This document shows, piece after piece, positions 54,222 through 64,000 of a stretch of 64,000 nt of DNA (its first letter is position 1; each line of letters opens with the position of its first letter). The DNA is taken from assembly GCF_009911265.1 (NCBI RefSeq), contig NZ_QXXA01000005.1, positions 186,001-250,000 of the forward strand, given 5' to 3'. Origin of the DNA: Senegalia massiliensis. Lineage in GTDB: Bacteria > Bacillota > Clostridia > Tissierellales > SIT17. The position numbers and the translations under genes were made by a program. The notes below the pieces were generated by a model. The model did not search any database and had not been told where the DNA came from. It was given only the letters and a program-made list of their open reading frames with translations.

Positions 54222-54989
54222 TTACTCTATACCAAAAATTTTCTTAGCATTTCTTGTAGTACTATCTTCTATTTCTTCTAATGGTACATTTTTTAAATCT
54301 GCTATAGTTTGAGCTACATATTTTACATATTTAGGTTCATTTCTTTTCCCTCTATATGGATGTGGTGTTAAATAAGGAGAATCCGTTTCAATTAATAATC
54401 TATCTAAATCTATACCTTTTGCTACTTCTTTTGGTGTTTTTGCATTCTTAAATGTAGTAGGACCTGCTAATGATATATAAAACCCTAAATCTATGAACTG
54501 ACTACTCATCTCTAAAGAACTTTGATAACAGTGCATTATACCTCGTAACTTTTCATCATTTTCTTCTTTTAAAATATTATATGTGTCTTCATGTGCATCT
54601 CTATCATGTATAATTATAGGTAAGTCAAGCTCTTTAGCTAGTCTTATCTGCTCTCTAAACCATTTTTTTTGTAATTCTCTAGGTGAATTATCATAATAAT
54701 AGTCAAGTCCTATCTCACCTATTGCAACGACTTTTTCTTCTCTTGCAAGTTTTCTCAATTCTTCTATTGTATTTTGGTCCATATCCTTTACATCATGAGG
54801 ATGTACTCCTACTGCTGCATAAATCATCTTATTGTCTCTTGCTAATTCTACAGCCCTTTTAGATGTATCTAAATCTGCACCTGGATTTACTATAAATTCT
54901 ATATTATTTTCCTCTAATTCTTTAATTATATTTTCTCTATCTTTATTAAATCTTTTATCATCTAAATGTGCATGACTATCTACTAACAT
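54222..54989 (-). CDS. tatD: TatD family metal-dependent hydrolase
   Basis: The 255-residue TIM-barrel enzyme has the metal motif DSHAHLDDKRF at the start, then AAVGVHPHDV, IGEIGLDYYYD, IIHDRDAHEDT and LLIETDSPYLTPHPYRGKRN. Family members are DNases or related phosphodiesterases. The ATG at 54989, after AAAGGAGATG, gives the normal start. Neighbours metG and yabE match the conserved order. Confidence 0.95.
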   Translation of the reverse strand: MLVDSHAHLDDKRFNKDRENIIKELEENNIEFIVNPGADLDTSKRAVELARDNKMIYAAVGVHPHDVKDMDQNTIEELRKLAREEKVVAIGEIGLDYYYDNSPRELQKKWFREQIRLAKELDLPIIIHDRDAHEDTYNILKEENDEKLRGIMHCYQSSLEMSSQFIDLGFYISLAGPTTFKNAKTPKEVAKGIDLDRLLIETDSPYLTPHPYRGKRNEPKYVKYVAQTIADLKNVPLEEIEDSTTRNAKKIFGIE

Positions 54990-55022
54990 TATTTCATCTC
55001 CTTTAACTCTTTTGTACATTTA

Positions 55023-55208
55023 TTACCCATTATTATATTTATCTATACATGCTTTACAAATACATGCTTTTCCCTTTTTGTCTTCTGGCACTTTTTCTAT
55101 AAGTTCTTTTGGAACTTTAACTTTATTACACCAGCAATCTCCCTCGTGAGCCTTACAATAATTAGGTTGTCCACAAAGTGGACATATTTTATCATTTAAT
55201 TTATTCAA
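55023..55208 (-). CDS. Cysteine-rich CWC family protein
   Basis: The 61-residue protein holds four CxxC-type pairs: CPLCGQPNYC, GDCWCNKVKVP and ACICKACI, a putative zinc-binding fold of the CWC family (function unknown). The TTG at 55208 is spaced correctly from AGGGG; a GTG three codons earlier is inside the ribosome binding site. Confidence 0.75.
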   Translation of the reverse strand: MNKLNDKICPLCGQPNYCKAHEGDCWCNKVKVPKELIEKVPEDKKGKACICKACIDKYNNG

Positions 55209-55219
55209 TCTATTCACCC

Positions 55220-55726
55220 CTAAATTTTTCTTATAACTTTTTTTCGAAACATATTCTCTATTTCTTCTTTATCATAAATATCTATAATAAGTCTTTTTAC
55301 TTTCAGTTCAGTATCTCTTTTATATTTTATAGTCAATTTATATTTTTCTCCTTTTGTATCTTTAAACTCATAATTTTTAATATGTTTAAATCTTATAAAG
55401 TTATTATATTTTATTACACCTTCTTCTCCTATAACAAAAGGCTTTGTATAGTAATTAGCAAAAAATATATAATATACTGAAAGGAATACACCTATATCAA
55501 TATTTTTTATTATATCTTTGTCTATTATCATATTATATCCTGCATATATTAAATATATTGAAGCTACTCCAAATAATATCCATTTTATAATATTTATAAT
55601 ACCATTTTCTTTTTTATCCTCATATAAAACTTCTCCTACTAATTTCATATTAGCCCTATCTTTTAATAAACTCACTACAGCAAAAACTAATACTAAAAAA
55701 GTAAGAACAAAATACGTACTATCCAT
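55220..55726 (-). CDS. Membrane protein with C-terminal soluble domain (DUF5673-like)
   Basis: The 168-residue protein has about four hydrophobic segments before a soluble domain (GEEGVIKYNNFIRFKHIKNYEF), a layout similar to the protein at 10515-10988. GGAGG precedes the ATG at 55726; the frame opens six codons earlier without a site. Function unknown. Confidence 0.55.
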   Translation of the reverse strand: MDSTYFVLTFLVLVFAVVSLLKDRANMKLVGEVLYEDKKENGIINIIKWILFGVASIYLIYAGYNMIIDKDIIKNIDIGVFLSVYYIFFANYYTKPFVIGEEGVIKYNNFIRFKHIKNYEFKDTKGEKYKLTIKYKRDTELKVKRLIIDIYDKEEIENMFRKKVIRKI

Positions 55727-55778
55727 AAAAATTCCTCCATCCATATATACTATAGTTTAATTATATCACTAAATTATA

Positions 55779-55818
55779 ATAATCCCCATATAGAAATTTC
55801 TATATGGGGATTATTATT
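55779..55818 (-). terminator. Terminator of metG
   Basis: AATAATCCCCATATAGAAA forms a near-perfect palindrome with its complement at the metG stop. Confidence 0.8.
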
Positions 55819-57772
55819 ATAATACTTTTGCTCCACTTTCTATTTCATCTAATGTTGTAAGAAGTGAAATTGCTTTTCCTTTTTCTGCTGAAAGAATCAT
55901 TCCTTCTGATTTTACTCCTCTTAATTTAATAGGTTTTAAGTTTGCTACTATTACTACTTTTTTACCTATAAGTTCTTCAGGAGAATAAACCTCTGCTATT
56001 CCTGAAACTATTTGTCTTTCTTCTTCTCCAACCTTTAGCTTGAATACTAAGAGTTTATCTGCATCTGGGTGTTTTTCTGCTTTTATTATTTCAGCTACTT
56101 TTAAATCAACTTTGTCAAATTCATCTAATGATATATAATTTGTTTCCACTTTCTTTTCCTCCTTATTCATCTTACCTGTTCTTTGTTCTACTAATTTTTT
56201 ATTCGCTTCATCTAATTTTTCTATTTCCTTTTCTACTTCTAACCTTGGAAACATTGGACCTTCTTTCCTTACATTTGATCCAGACTTAAGTCTTCCCCAA
56301 TTAGATAGAGATTCCCAAGTAGTCTCTGGCCCTTTATCTATACCTAATTGTTTCCATATTTGATTTGATGTATTTTCCATAAATGGTCTTATAAGTACAG
56401 ATATTATTCTTATAGATTCAGATAAATTGTAAAGAACAGTATCTAATCTATCTTTTTTATCCTCATCTTTAGCTAGAATCCAAGGTGTAGTTTCATCAAT
56501 ATATTTATTTGTTCTACTTATAAGCTTCCATATTTCTTCTAGTGCATTACTATATTTAAGTTCATTCATATGACTATCTACCATAGTAGGTGTTGATATA
56601 GCAAGACCTTTTAAGCTTTCATCAAACTTACCTTCTTCTTTAACATCTGGTATTATTCCACCATTGTATTTGTCAATCATTGCTACAGTTCTACTCACTA
56701 GATTTCCTAAATCATTAGCAAGGTCAGAGTTTAATCTATTCATAAACTTTTCCTTTGTGAATGATCCATCTTGACCAAATGTAAATTCACGAAGCAAGAA
56801 ATACTTAAGCGCATCTACACCATATAAATCTATAATAGATTCAGGATATACAACATTTCCTTTTGACTTTGACATCTTATCATCATCAAATAATATCCAC
56901 CCATGACCAAATACTTGCTTAGGCAGTTCTTCACCTAATGCCATAAGTATTGCAGGCCAAATAATAGTATGGAATCTTACTATTTCCTTACCTACAAAAT
57001 GTATATCTGCAGGCCAATATTTCTTGTAATCACTATCATCATCACTTAAATATCCAAGTGCAGATATATAATTACTTAATGCATCAGTCCAAACATATAT
57101 TACATGCTCTTCATCAAATGGTACTTTTATACCCCAGTCAAATGATGAGCGTGTTACAGATAAATCATCTAGACCAGGTTTTAAGAAGTTGTTTAACATT
57201 TCATTTCTTCTAGATTCTGGTTGTATAAAGTCAGGATTTTCTTCAATGTGTTTTATAAGTTTATCAGTATATTTTGATAGCTTGAAGAAGTATGTTTCTT
57301 CTTTTTGCTTCTCAACATGCCTATTACAATCAGGACATTTACCTTCATTTAATTGCTTTTCTGTAAAGAAAGATTCGCAAGGTGTACAATAATAACCTTC
57401 ATATACTCCTTTATAAATGTCACCTTTCTCATAAAGTGTTTTAAATATCTTTTTTACTGTTTCTTCATGATAATAATCAGTTGTACGAATAAATATATCA
57501 TAAGATATATCCATAGTCTCCCAAAGTTCTTTTATTTCACCTACTATTTTATCTACATATTCTTTAGGTTTAATACCTTTTTCGTTTGCTACTTTTTCTA
57601 TTTTTTGTCCATGTTCATCTGTTCCTGTAAGGAATTTTACATCATATCCTTGCAACCTCTTATACCTTGCTAATGCATCTACAGCTACAGTAGTATAAGT
57701 ATGACCTATTGTAAGATTTGCACTAGGATAGTATAAGGGGGTGGTAATATAAAAACTATTCTTATCTTTCAT
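55817..57772 (-). CDS. metG: Methionyl-tRNA synthetase
   Basis: The 651-residue class I synthetase charges tRNA-Met. The HIGH-type motif is TIGHTYTT, the zinc knuckle CTPCESF-CPDCNRH, and the KMSKS motif is present as KMSKSKGN. An EMAP/Trbp111-type tRNA-binding domain (about 545-651) closes the chain. The ATG at 57772 is next to GGAGGAG; the open frame extends 11 codons further. A T-box leader controls it. Confidence 0.97.
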   Translation of the reverse strand: MKDKNSFYITTPLYYPSANLTIGHTYTTVAVDALARYKRLQGYDVKFLTGTDEHGQKIEKVANEKGIKPKEYVDKIVGEIKELWETMDISYDIFIRTTDYYHEETVKKIFKTLYEKGDIYKGVYEGYYCTPCESFFTEKQLNEGKCPDCNRHVEKQKEETYFFKLSKYTDKLIKHIEENPDFIQPESRRNEMLNNFLKPGLDDLSVTRSSFDWGIKVPFDEEHVIYVWTDALSNYISALGYLSDDDSDYKKYWPADIHFVGKEIVRFHTIIWPAILMALGEELPKQVFGHGWILFDDDKMSKSKGNVVYPESIIDLYGVDALKYFLLREFTFGQDGSFTKEKFMNRLNSDLANDLGNLVSRTVAMIDKYNGGIIPDVKEEGKFDESLKGLAISTPTMVDSHMNELKYSNALEEIWKLISRTNKYIDETTPWILAKDEDKKDRLDTVLYNLSESIRIISVLIRPFMENTSNQIWKQLGIDKGPETTWESLSNWGRLKSGSNVRKEGPMFPRLEVEKEIEKLDEANKKLVEQRTGKMNKEEKKVETNYISLDEFDKVDLKVAEIIKAEKHPDADKLLVFKLKVGEEERQIVSGIAEVYSPEELIGKKVVIVANLKPIKLRGVKSEGMILSAEKGKAISLLTTLDEIESGAKVL

Positions 57773-57810
57773 ATTTTCTCCTCCTCTAAATTTATTTTTA
57801 CCCAATTTTC

Positions 57811-58068
57811 ACAATAAAAAAATCCTCATCTCTTGTAGAGACGAAGATTCGTGTTACCACTCTAATTTACTTAAATTTCTCAATTTAAGCCTTAATAGGT
57901 TCTAAGACCTTACAAATTAACGTTTTGTATACGTCTAGACCTACTTTAATTCAACCTAGAAGCTCAGGGGCCATCTTCAATTAATATTCTACCGCTAGCT
58001 TTCACCTAACCTAGCTCTCTTTTTGGTATCTTCTTAATTTACTCTTCCCTTCACAGCTTTTATTTTAT
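57811..58068 (-). ncRNA. T-box leader of metG
   Basis: The minus strand carries AGAGTGGTAACACG (around 57850-57864), the T-box sequence that pairs with the uncharged tRNA 3' end, then a hairpin ATCTTCGTCTCT/AGAGATGAGGAT with a T7 tract (57811-57848) as terminator. Stem I contains AGAGAGCTAGG, with an ATG at 57972-57974 as likely methionine specifier. Low tRNA-Met charging would favour antitermination. Confidence 0.92.
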
Positions 58069-58135
58069 TATATACTATTATTGATTAATGATATCCAAAC
58101 TATTCATTTTTGTCAAGATTTTTTATACGATAATA

Positions 58136-58173
58136 GAAAAAATCAGAGGAGATTAATTTCCTCTGATTTTTTA
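58136..58173 (-). terminator. Terminator of the M6 protease gene
   Basis: AAAATCAGAGGA pairs with TCCTCTGATTTT, with T6 on the minus strand. Confidence 0.9.
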
Positions 58174-58179
58174 GTTTTA

Positions 58180-60552
58180 TTATTTAAATAATAATATTTT
58201 ACCTACAGAGTTATCTTTATTTTTACCAACAACTCTTATTTTTAATCCATAACTAGATATATTACGACCTGCATCAACTAAATCTGGATTGCTGTAATCA
58301 TTACTATCATCAAATAAAGCATTAGCTTTAGTATAGTTATCTTTCATTGTTACACCTAATAAGTCAGTATAATCTAAGAACATTTTAGAAGATTTTTCTG
58401 TACTAAAAGCAGCATCATGAATTTGATATCTAGTAGATCCTATAGATTTGTCACTCCATTTATTACCACGTTGATCAGCATCTACTATTCCAAGGAATCC
58501 TTCTCCAGGATGTGCTCCCGTCCAATTGTTATCATAAGAATTATCAACATACCAAACAAGCATACCAGGATCGAAACTCATTAATGAATCTCCCCTTCTA
58601 ATATTTGATAATCCTTCATCTACTCCTGTATGAGTTCTCCACTCAACTAAATAATAATGATTTGAATAAGATTTACCTGTATCTTTTGAGAAACCATTCA
58701 ATGTAAATAATGTATCTGATTCTGCATCATCAGAGAAGATATCTGTTCCATCAGCTGCTACATTTATATTATCTACATATAATCCATCAAGATTAGTTCC
58801 CCAATCAGTCATATAACGGAATTGTAATTTAACTTTTTGACCAACATATTCACTTAAATCAATGGATTCATTTAACCATCCGTTGCTATTACCAGTATAT
58901 CCTGGTACATTCTCTTTTATTTCTGGATAACCATCTTCAACAATATCAGATACTGTATTTGGAGTTGATAATGATGTCCATGTCTCTCCATCATCAGTAG
59001 ATATCTGAACCATACCAAAATCCCAATTTGATTCAATATTATACCAAACATCATAGTTTAAAGAAGCTTCTTTAACTCCACTTAAATCTACAGTAGCTAT
59101 CATTTTATTGTCAATTTCGTCTCCTCTTCCACTGAAATACTCATATTCTCCTCCTGCTGGAGTATTAACTGTACTTTCCTTATCAGGAAGATTAATTCTT
59201 ACTACATCATTGTTAACTCCTTTTGAACTAGCTTGATCTAATACAGCTTCAATTCCTTTAGATGTTATTTCATCAACCTCTATAGTAGTTCCACTTAACC
59301 AATTTCCTCCATGGACAGCTTGTAAAAATTCTTTAGCATATGGACTCATTCCTGTAGGCTCTGTTCCAGGAACATCTCCTGCCCAACTACCACTACTCAT
59401 TAATGACCAATATCCTACTGGTTCTCCTTCACCTGTATATTGTGTGTCATATTCATCAGGTAATCCTAAGTCATGACCATATTCATGCGCAAATACACCA
59501 GCTGCTCCATCTTCTGGTTCTATAGTATAATCATATGCACCTAATAATCCACCAAATCTATCACTATTTGATGTACCACCTGGAACTGCAACTAAATCTC
59601 CTAAATTCCATCTATGAGACCATATAGCATCTCCACCTAATTTTCCTCCACCAGCTTCTTCTCCAACGCCAGCATGAATTACCATTAAGTGATCTATGAT
59701 TCCATCAGGCTCATCATATACTCCATCCCCATCATAATCATCTCTATCCCATACATCATATTCACTTAAATCAATATTAGGATCTTGTCCTGCTTTTGTG
59801 AGAGCTTCAAAAACTAATTCACGAGGACGATGATCTGATCCATCAGGTGTTGGATAGTTTCCTCCATAATAAGCTGCTGGGTGATCTGCAGTATACCACC
59901 CTGCTACTGTTCCATCAACTGTATAGCTACCACCTGACTGTTCTTCGTAATATTGTCTCATTGAAACTAAAGTCTCACAATTTGGTCCTTTATATCCATC
60001 TTTACCAAATATCATATTTTGAAAATGCTCATTTGTATAATCTTCATACCACATATCCGTTTCTTCTTTAGTGATTGAGCCATTTTCATAATCAGGAAAA
60101 TCAATAGCAAGAACTAAAACTTTATCTTTTCTTACATTCCCATTATAAGGTTCTTTCTCAAGAGAATCTAAATCTTCAACATGCCCTTTTTTAATTCCTT
60201 TCCCATTAAAAGTTCCATTATTAAGATTTTTAGCTCCTGGAATAACTTTGTCTATATCTTTTACTTGATTATCTCTTTTTTTAGTAGATTCAGCTTTAGA
60301 TTTTAAATACTTATTTAATGCCTTTTCTGCTTCTTTAAGAGTTGCATTTTTAGATATTTTACCTTCATCTTTTAACATTTCTATTAATTTCTCATCATTA
60401 GCTATCCCTAAGTCAAAGGAACTTCCCCTGTATGCCTGTACTTTATGTTCTGAATTTAAATCTAAAACTTTTGATTCTGGTGCTTCTGCTGCAAAACTAA
60501 ATGAACTAAGCAACATACTGCTTGCAACTGCTAAACTTAAGATCTTTTTCAT
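58180..60552 (-). CDS. Secreted M6 metalloprotease (immune inhibitor A type)
   Basis: The 790-residue exported protease has a signal peptide (about 1-22), a propeptide (about 25-140) and the zinc site FAHEYGHDLGLPDEYD, the HExxHxxGxxD motif of M6 peptidases. DNDDYDGDGVYDEPDG-like acidic segments probably bind calcium. The C-terminal part (about 450-650) is a beta-sandwich seen in InhA-type proteins. It is likely a nutrient-releasing protease feeding amino acid fermentation. The ATG at 60552 follows AAGGGGG. Confidence 0.93.
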   Translation of the reverse strand: MKKILSLAVASSMLLSSFSFAAEAPESKVLDLNSEHKVQAYRGSSFDLGIANDEKLIEMLKDEGKISKNATLKEAEKALNKYLKSKAESTKKRDNQVKDIDKVIPGAKNLNNGTFNGKGIKKGHVEDLDSLEKEPYNGNVRKDKVLVLAIDFPDYENGSITKEETDMWYEDYTNEHFQNMIFGKDGYKGPNCETLVSMRQYYEEQSGGSYTVDGTVAGWYTADHPAAYYGGNYPTPDGSDHRPRELVFEALTKAGQDPNIDLSEYDVWDRDDYDGDGVYDEPDGIIDHLMVIHAGVGEEAGGGKLGGDAIWSHRWNLGDLVAVPGGTSNSDRFGGLLGAYDYTIEPEDGAAGVFAHEYGHDLGLPDEYDTQYTGEGEPVGYWSLMSSGSWAGDVPGTEPTGMSPYAKEFLQAVHGGNWLSGTTIEVDEITSKGIEAVLDQASSKGVNNDVVRINLPDKESTVNTPAGGEYEYFSGRGDEIDNKMIATVDLSGVKEASLNYDVWYNIESNWDFGMVQISTDDGETWTSLSTPNTVSDIVEDGYPEIKENVPGYTGNSNGWLNESIDLSEYVGQKVKLQFRYMTDWGTNLDGLYVDNINVAADGTDIFSDDAESDTLFTLNGFSKDTGKSYSNHYYLVEWRTHTGVDEGLSNIRRGDSLMSFDPGMLVWYVDNSYDNNWTGAHPGEGFLGIVDADQRGNKWSDKSIGSTRYQIHDAAFSTEKSSKMFLDYTDLLGVTMKDNYTKANALFDDSNDYSNPDLVDAGRNISSYGLKIRVVGKNKDNSVGKILLFK

Positions 60553-60833
60553 CAATAAACCCCCTTGATTAAATTTATCTTTTAAACCTGTTACATAAAT
60601 ATACCTCTTCTCTTGTACACCTCCTTATACTTTTTTATTTATGATTATGATATTATGCTCTATTATTTTGAATATTATGAATATTGGTTATTAATATAAT
60701 ACATCAGTTGTTACGTTATTGCAATATTTTCCAAATAAATAGTTCTAAGTTCCTATACTTTTTACAACATAACTAATATATATTATTTTACTTTAAAAAA
60801 TATTACTTGTTTTATTTATTATAACTAATATTT

Positions 60834-60863
60834 ATTATAAAATTTAGCGAAATGGCTTGTCAA
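60834..60863 (-). promoter_or_regulatory. Sigma-A promoter of the M6 protease, with long 5' UTR
   Basis: TTGACA (60858-60863) and TATAAT (60834-60839) are 18 bases apart on the minus strand. The transcript would have about 275 untranslated bases. The region 60553-60830 shows no gene or recognised riboswitch; an AAGGAGGTGTAC sits at about 60620 without an open frame behind it. Confidence 0.7.
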
Positions 60864-60879
60864 TTTGGTTCTATTTTTG

Positions 60880-60928
60880 AAAAAAAAGATAAAAATAAGA
60901 AGATTTTTTAATCTTTTTATTTTTATCT
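60880..60928 (-). terminator. Terminator of the epimerase gene
   Basis: AGATAAAAATAA pairs with TTATTTTTATCT, with a T7 tract on the minus strand. Confidence 0.8.
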
Positions 60929-62015
60929 ATATATATTCTATTCCTTCTATATATTTAATTCCAAATCCTATTTCTTTATTGACTGTTATTTTAGAATTAT
61001 TAAATGTTGATCCACCTATTACAGGATCTGCTTTACATAATACTGGACCATCTAAGTCTATTTTTGTAATTATTTTTTTAGCAGCTGCCAAATGTACTGC
61101 TGCATTTACACTAACTTTAGCTTCTAACATACACCCTATCATGCATTCTACATCATATATCTCTGCCATAGTCATTATTTTGAGTGCCTTATTTATTCCA
61201 CCTGTCTTCATTAATTTTATATTTATAATATCTGCAGCTCTTTTCTGTAATATTTTTAAAGCATCTCTTTCAGAAAATACACTTTCATCTGCAAGTACAG
61301 GTATATTCACATTATCTGTGACAAGCTTCATTCCTTCTATATCATATGCTACAACTGGTTGTTCCACTAATTCTAAATTAAGTTCTAAATCTTCCATTTT
61401 ATTAAGAGTTTTTATAGCTTCTTTAGGTTTCCATCCTTGATTTGCATCTATCCTTATGTCTATATTATTTCCTACTGCATTTCTTATATCAGAAAGTCTT
61501 TTTATATCCATTTGAGAATCTTTTCCTACTTTTACTTTAAGGGTTTTATATCCTAATTTTATAGCATTTATACTATCTCTAACCATTTCATCTGGATTAT
61601 TTACACTGATAGTTATATCTGTAGTAATATTTTTTCTATATCCACCTAATATTTTATATACAGATGTATTATAAAGCTGTCCATATAAATCATATAAAGC
61701 TATATCTATAGCAGCCTTTGCGCTAGTATTTCCTACAACAGATGAATGTAGTTTACTCATTAATTCTTCAAAGTTTTCTATATGGCATCCTTTAATTGAA
61801 GGTGCAATATGATCCTTTATAGCTCCTATTATAGATAAATTAGTATCACCTGTGATTACTCCAGTTGGTGCAGCTTCTCCATAACCAATATTTCCTATAT
61901 CTGTATGAATCTCAACTATTATATCTTCTATAGATTTTACTGTTCTAAGTGCTGTTTTAAATGGAACTTTAAGTGGTACCGATATTTTGCCTAGTTTTAT
62001 ATCTGTAATTTTCAA
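60927..62015 (-). CDS. Dipeptide epimerase (L-Ala-D/L-Glu epimerase type)
   Basis: The 362-residue enolase-superfamily protein has the acid/base lysines TLKVKVGK and INIKLMKTGG, and the metal ligands in IRIDANQGW, LVEQPV and VLADESVF. The end carries KIDLDGPVL, the D-x-D that fixes the dipeptide amino group in L-Ala-D/L-Glu epimerases. It would recycle murein peptides or other dipeptides. The TTG start follows AGGGGGAC. Confidence 0.9.
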   Translation of the reverse strand: MKITDIKLGKISVPLKVPFKTALRTVKSIEDIIVEIHTDIGNIGYGEAAPTGVITGDTNLSIIGAIKDHIAPSIKGCHIENFEELMSKLHSSVVGNTSAKAAIDIALYDLYGQLYNTSVYKILGGYRKNITTDITISVNNPDEMVRDSINAIKLGYKTLKVKVGKDSQMDIKRLSDIRNAVGNNIDIRIDANQGWKPKEAIKTLNKMEDLELNLELVEQPVVAYDIEGMKLVTDNVNIPVLADESVFSERDALKILQKRAADIINIKLMKTGGINKALKIMTMAEIYDVECMIGCMLEAKVSVNAAVHLAAAKKIITKIDLDGPVLCKADPVIGGSTFNNSKITVNKEIGFGIKYIEGIEYI

Positions 62016-62095
62016 AATATGTCCCCCTATATTAGAAAATTTTATTCTATCACTTCTAATAGTATATTATTTAAAAACAATTAAATTAATACTAA

Positions 62096-62131
62096 TAAAA
62101 GCTATTGGATGTTGCATCCAATAGCTTTTTG
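62096..62131 (-). terminator. Terminator of the acidic lipoprotein gene
   Basis: AAAAGCTATTGGATG pairs with CATCCAATAGCTTTT across a two-base loop. Confidence 0.85.
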
Positions 62132-62150
62132 TGATTTTATATTTAGTTTT

Positions 62151-62414
62151 TTACTGTTCTTCCTCAGTTTTCTTATCTTCTTCATTCATATTATCGTCTT
62201 CTTGATCCATGTCTAATCCATCTTCTTCATTTTGTTCTTCAGATGGCTCCTCATCAATATCAGGCTCATATTCATCATCACCCATCTCATCATTTGGGTC
62301 TTCTGCTGGTTCTTCGTCTAAATCTGGTTCTTCTGGATCTGAACTCGTATCACAAGCTATCACATTCAAAGCAAGCATAAAAGTTAATAAGACTATTAAA
62401 ATTTTCTTTTTCAT
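62151..62414 (-). CDS. Small acidic lipoprotein
   Basis: The 87-residue protein has a lipoprotein signal (lipobox LNVIAC, cysteine at about 21) followed only by a repetitive Asp/Glu/Pro tail (DPEEPDLDEEPAEDPNDE and similar). It probably hangs from the membrane as a disordered polyanion. Function unknown. Confidence 0.7.
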   Translation of the reverse strand: MKKKILIVLLTFMLALNVIACDTSSDPEEPDLDEEPAEDPNDEMGDDEYEPDIDEEPSEEQNEEDGLDMDQEDDNMNEEDKKTEEEQ

Positions 62415-62487
62415 TTTTTATACATACTCTCCTTTAATTTAAAATTGTTTGTATAGCTCTTATAATTCCCAAGATATATTTTTTTAT

Positions 62488-62524
62488 TAGATAAAAAAGC
62501 TACTGGATTAAATTCCCAGTAGCT
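62488..62524 (-). terminator. Terminator of the RNase H gene
   Basis: AGCTACTGG pairs with CCAGTAGCT followed by TTTTTTATC on the minus strand; the stem includes the stop codon. Confidence 0.8.
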
Positions 62525-63147
62525 TTAGTTTCTAATGCTTCTTTAGCAAGTTTATCTGCTAAATCATTATATTTATCACCTGAATGACCTTTTACCTTTA
62601 CAAAATTAATTTTTATTTTTTTACTAGCATCTATACAATATTTTTTATAAGATTTTGTACCATCTTTATTAGCTTTCCAATCACCGGTAGCCCATTTTGA
62701 TATTCCCTCATAATCGTGATAAATATCTATCTCTTTAATCTTATTATCTATTCCAAAGGCTATAGCTTTCTCTGCTCCTTTTAGTTCTCCTGATACATTT
62801 CTCATTTTTGAAAGTTCTTCATCATCAAACTTATCAGAAAAATGGTATTCTTTATTATTCCAAAAAATCACTGCACCATATGAAAATTCCTTTGTTTTCT
62901 TTTTATAGCTACCATCTACATATGCAATAGCTCTATCTTTATCTTTAACTATAATTTCATCTATATTCTTTTCTTTTTGTACTGTATATTCTTTTCTATC
63001 ATTCATATATTTTTCTGCATCAATTTTTCTTTTAAAAGATTTATATTCTGCACCAGAATATCCATTAACATTTTTCTTACAATCATCCCAACTCGTAAAT
63101 ATACCTATTTTTTTACCTTGTCTTACTGCATAATATTTCTTTGTCAT
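62500..63147 (-). CDS. rnhA: Ribonuclease H with viroplasmin-type RNA-binding domain
   Basis: The 215-residue protein has an N-terminal caulimovirus-type viroplasmin domain (KYYAVRQGKKIGIFTSWDDC, YKSFKRKIDAEKYM) and a C-terminal RNase HI domain with the acidic residues in AIAYVDGSYKK, SGELKGAEKAI, IYHDYEGI and NDLADKLAKEA. It removes RNA from RNA/DNA hybrids. Its ATG overlaps the stop of the GGDEF gene by four bases (ATGA), so both are one operon. Confidence 0.94.
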   Translation of the reverse strand: MTKKYYAVRQGKKIGIFTSWDDCKKNVNGYSGAEYKSFKRKIDAEKYMNDRKEYTVQKEKNIDEIIVKDKDRAIAYVDGSYKKKTKEFSYGAVIFWNNKEYHFSDKFDDEELSKMRNVSGELKGAEKAIAFGIDNKIKEIDIYHDYEGISKWATGDWKANKDGTKSYKKYCIDASKKIKINFVKVKGHSGDKYNDLADKLAKEALETKATGNLIQ

Positions 63148-64000
63148 GAAATCACCTTTCTTAAAAACACTCTATTTCTTCCCATATTTTTAGCTCTATA
63201 AAGCTCTTTATCAGCAAGTTCCATAATATCTTGTATTGAGTCAAAATCTGAATTATTACCTACTACTCCTCCAATACTTATTGTTATAAACTTTTTTTCT
63301 CCTTTATATATATAATAAAGACCACTATTTTCAACTTCCATTCGAATAATATTAGCTAGCTTAAAAGCCTCTTCATAATTTATAGAAGTGGAAATATATA
63401 CAAACTCTTCCCCTCCATATCTCCCAAAAGTATCATCTTTTTTTACTTGAATCCTCTTTATACAATCTACAACCTTTTTTATACATAAATCCCCTTGAAC
63501 ATGTCCCCAATAATCATTATATCTTTTAAATTTATCTATATCTATTATAAATAATGCTACTAAACTTTTTGATGTTTTATTTAGAATATTTTTAAGATAT
63601 AAATTTATGCTTCTTCTATTTTTAATTCCTGTTAAATCATCTTCATAAACTTTCTTTTCAAGCATTTTATTTGAATCTTTTATATTTTTAAGTTCATATT
63701 TTTGTCTAGATATTTCATTTTCAAGCCTTATTCTTATCTTTTCAACTTCTACTTTCTCATCAATATTTTTAAACTCTATATTTAATATTTCTAATTTACT
63801 CTTTATCTTTGAACTCATAATTTCCTGATTTATATTAGAATATTTTTTATAATATTCTAAAGCATTCTTATAATCCTCTTCTTTTTCATGATATTCAGAA
63901 ATAAGTCTATATATATTGCAAAGTTTATTTTTAGAGCCAACAATCTCTGCAAACTCCATAGCTTTTTCATAAAAATTCAATGCTCTTCCAGTTGACATTT
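63144..64000 (-). CDS. GGDEF diguanylate cyclase (5' end outside window)
   Basis: At least 284 residues are visible, with the reading frame open at the right edge. A TPR-like repeat (LNFYEKAMEFAEIVGS, ALEYYKKYSNINQ) and a coiled coil precede the GGDEF domain (about 120-280), with the active-site motif GRYGGEEF. The inhibitory site RxxD is KKDD here, so product inhibition is probably absent. It should make cyclic di-GMP. The true N-terminus is missing. Confidence 0.88.
   Translation of the reverse strand, partial: MSTGRALNFYEKAMEFAEIVGSKNKLCNIYRLISEYHEKEEDYKNALEYYKKYSNINQEIMSSKIKSKLEILNIEFKNIDEKVEVEKIRIRLENEISRQKYELKNIKDSNKMLEKKVYEDDLTGIKNRRSINLYLKNILNKTSKSLVALFIIDIDKFKRYNDYWGHVQGDLCIKKVVDCIKRIQVKKDDTFGRYGGEEFVYISTSINYEEAFKLANIIRMEVENSGLYYIYKGEKKFITISIGGVVGNNSDFDSIQDIMELADKELYRAKNMGRNRVFLRKVIS

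Overview
The window reads as chromosome of an anaerobic, spore-forming, amino-acid-fermenting member of the Clostridia or Tissierellia. The DNA is very AT-rich, ribosome binding sites are strong (AAGGAGG type), most genes lie on the minus strand, and the sporulation and germination genes (sleB-ypeB, spoIIR, a gerABC operon, sipL, veg) sit beside a complete lysine 2,3-/5,6-aminomutase operon. Three reading frames carry an in-frame TGA exactly where a redox or metal-binding cysteine is expected, so the organism almost certainly uses selenocysteine.

Layout. 1-12.2 kb: the end of a radical SAM gene, then an accessory zone of small membrane or secreted proteins with much local duplication: two PadR regulator/membrane-partner pairs, two related surface proteins, tandem paralogues, a broken VanZ gene, and a 147-bp direct repeat that carries a promoter and flanks a two-catalytic-domain cell wall hydrolase. 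12.2-23.4 kb: pyrG, then kdd-kamA-kamB-kamC-kamD-kamE behind a textbook sigma-54 promoter, with a PAS/AAA+/HTH sigma-54 activator next to it. 23.5-34.3 kb: ypeB, sleB, spoIIR, gerC-gerB-gerA plus a two-helix small protein, a GntR regulator, ispE, sipL and veg. 34.5-50.9 kb: a block inserted between veg and rsmA. It holds an H-NOX chemoreceptor with an intact oxygen-binding pocket, small accessory genes, corA with a structured leader, and a copper/thiol/selenoprotein island (csoR, copZ, a selenocysteine copA, mrp, a HesB-like selenoprotein, an Lgt-like/TlpA/CcdA operon, a DUF1858 protein and paired Cys/Sec glutaredoxin-like proteins), then a repeat-rich acidic protein. 50.9-57.8 kb: the conserved rsmA-rnmV-yabE-tatD-metG block, with metG behind a T-box. 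58-64 kb: a secreted M6 protease, a dipeptide epimerase, a small lipoprotein, RNase H and the end of a GGDEF protein.

How the genes work together. Lysine is isomerised by KamA to beta-lysine, then by KamDE to 3,5-diaminohexanoate, which Kdd deaminates oxidatively. KamB and KamC are probable ATP-dependent helpers. In the copper island several promoters share a palindrome of the type ATACCC(C)-N3-(G)GGGTAT, the CsoR-family signature, so copper export, a selenoprotein iron-sulfur-type protein, thiol transfer across the membrane and glutaredoxin-like proteins may form one regulon.

The points most worth following are the selenocysteine CopA, the side-by-side Cys and Sec glutaredoxin paralogues, the shared operators, the H-NOX receptor, and the structured corA leader. 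No tRNA, rRNA, CRISPR array, insertion sequence or prophage was seen.
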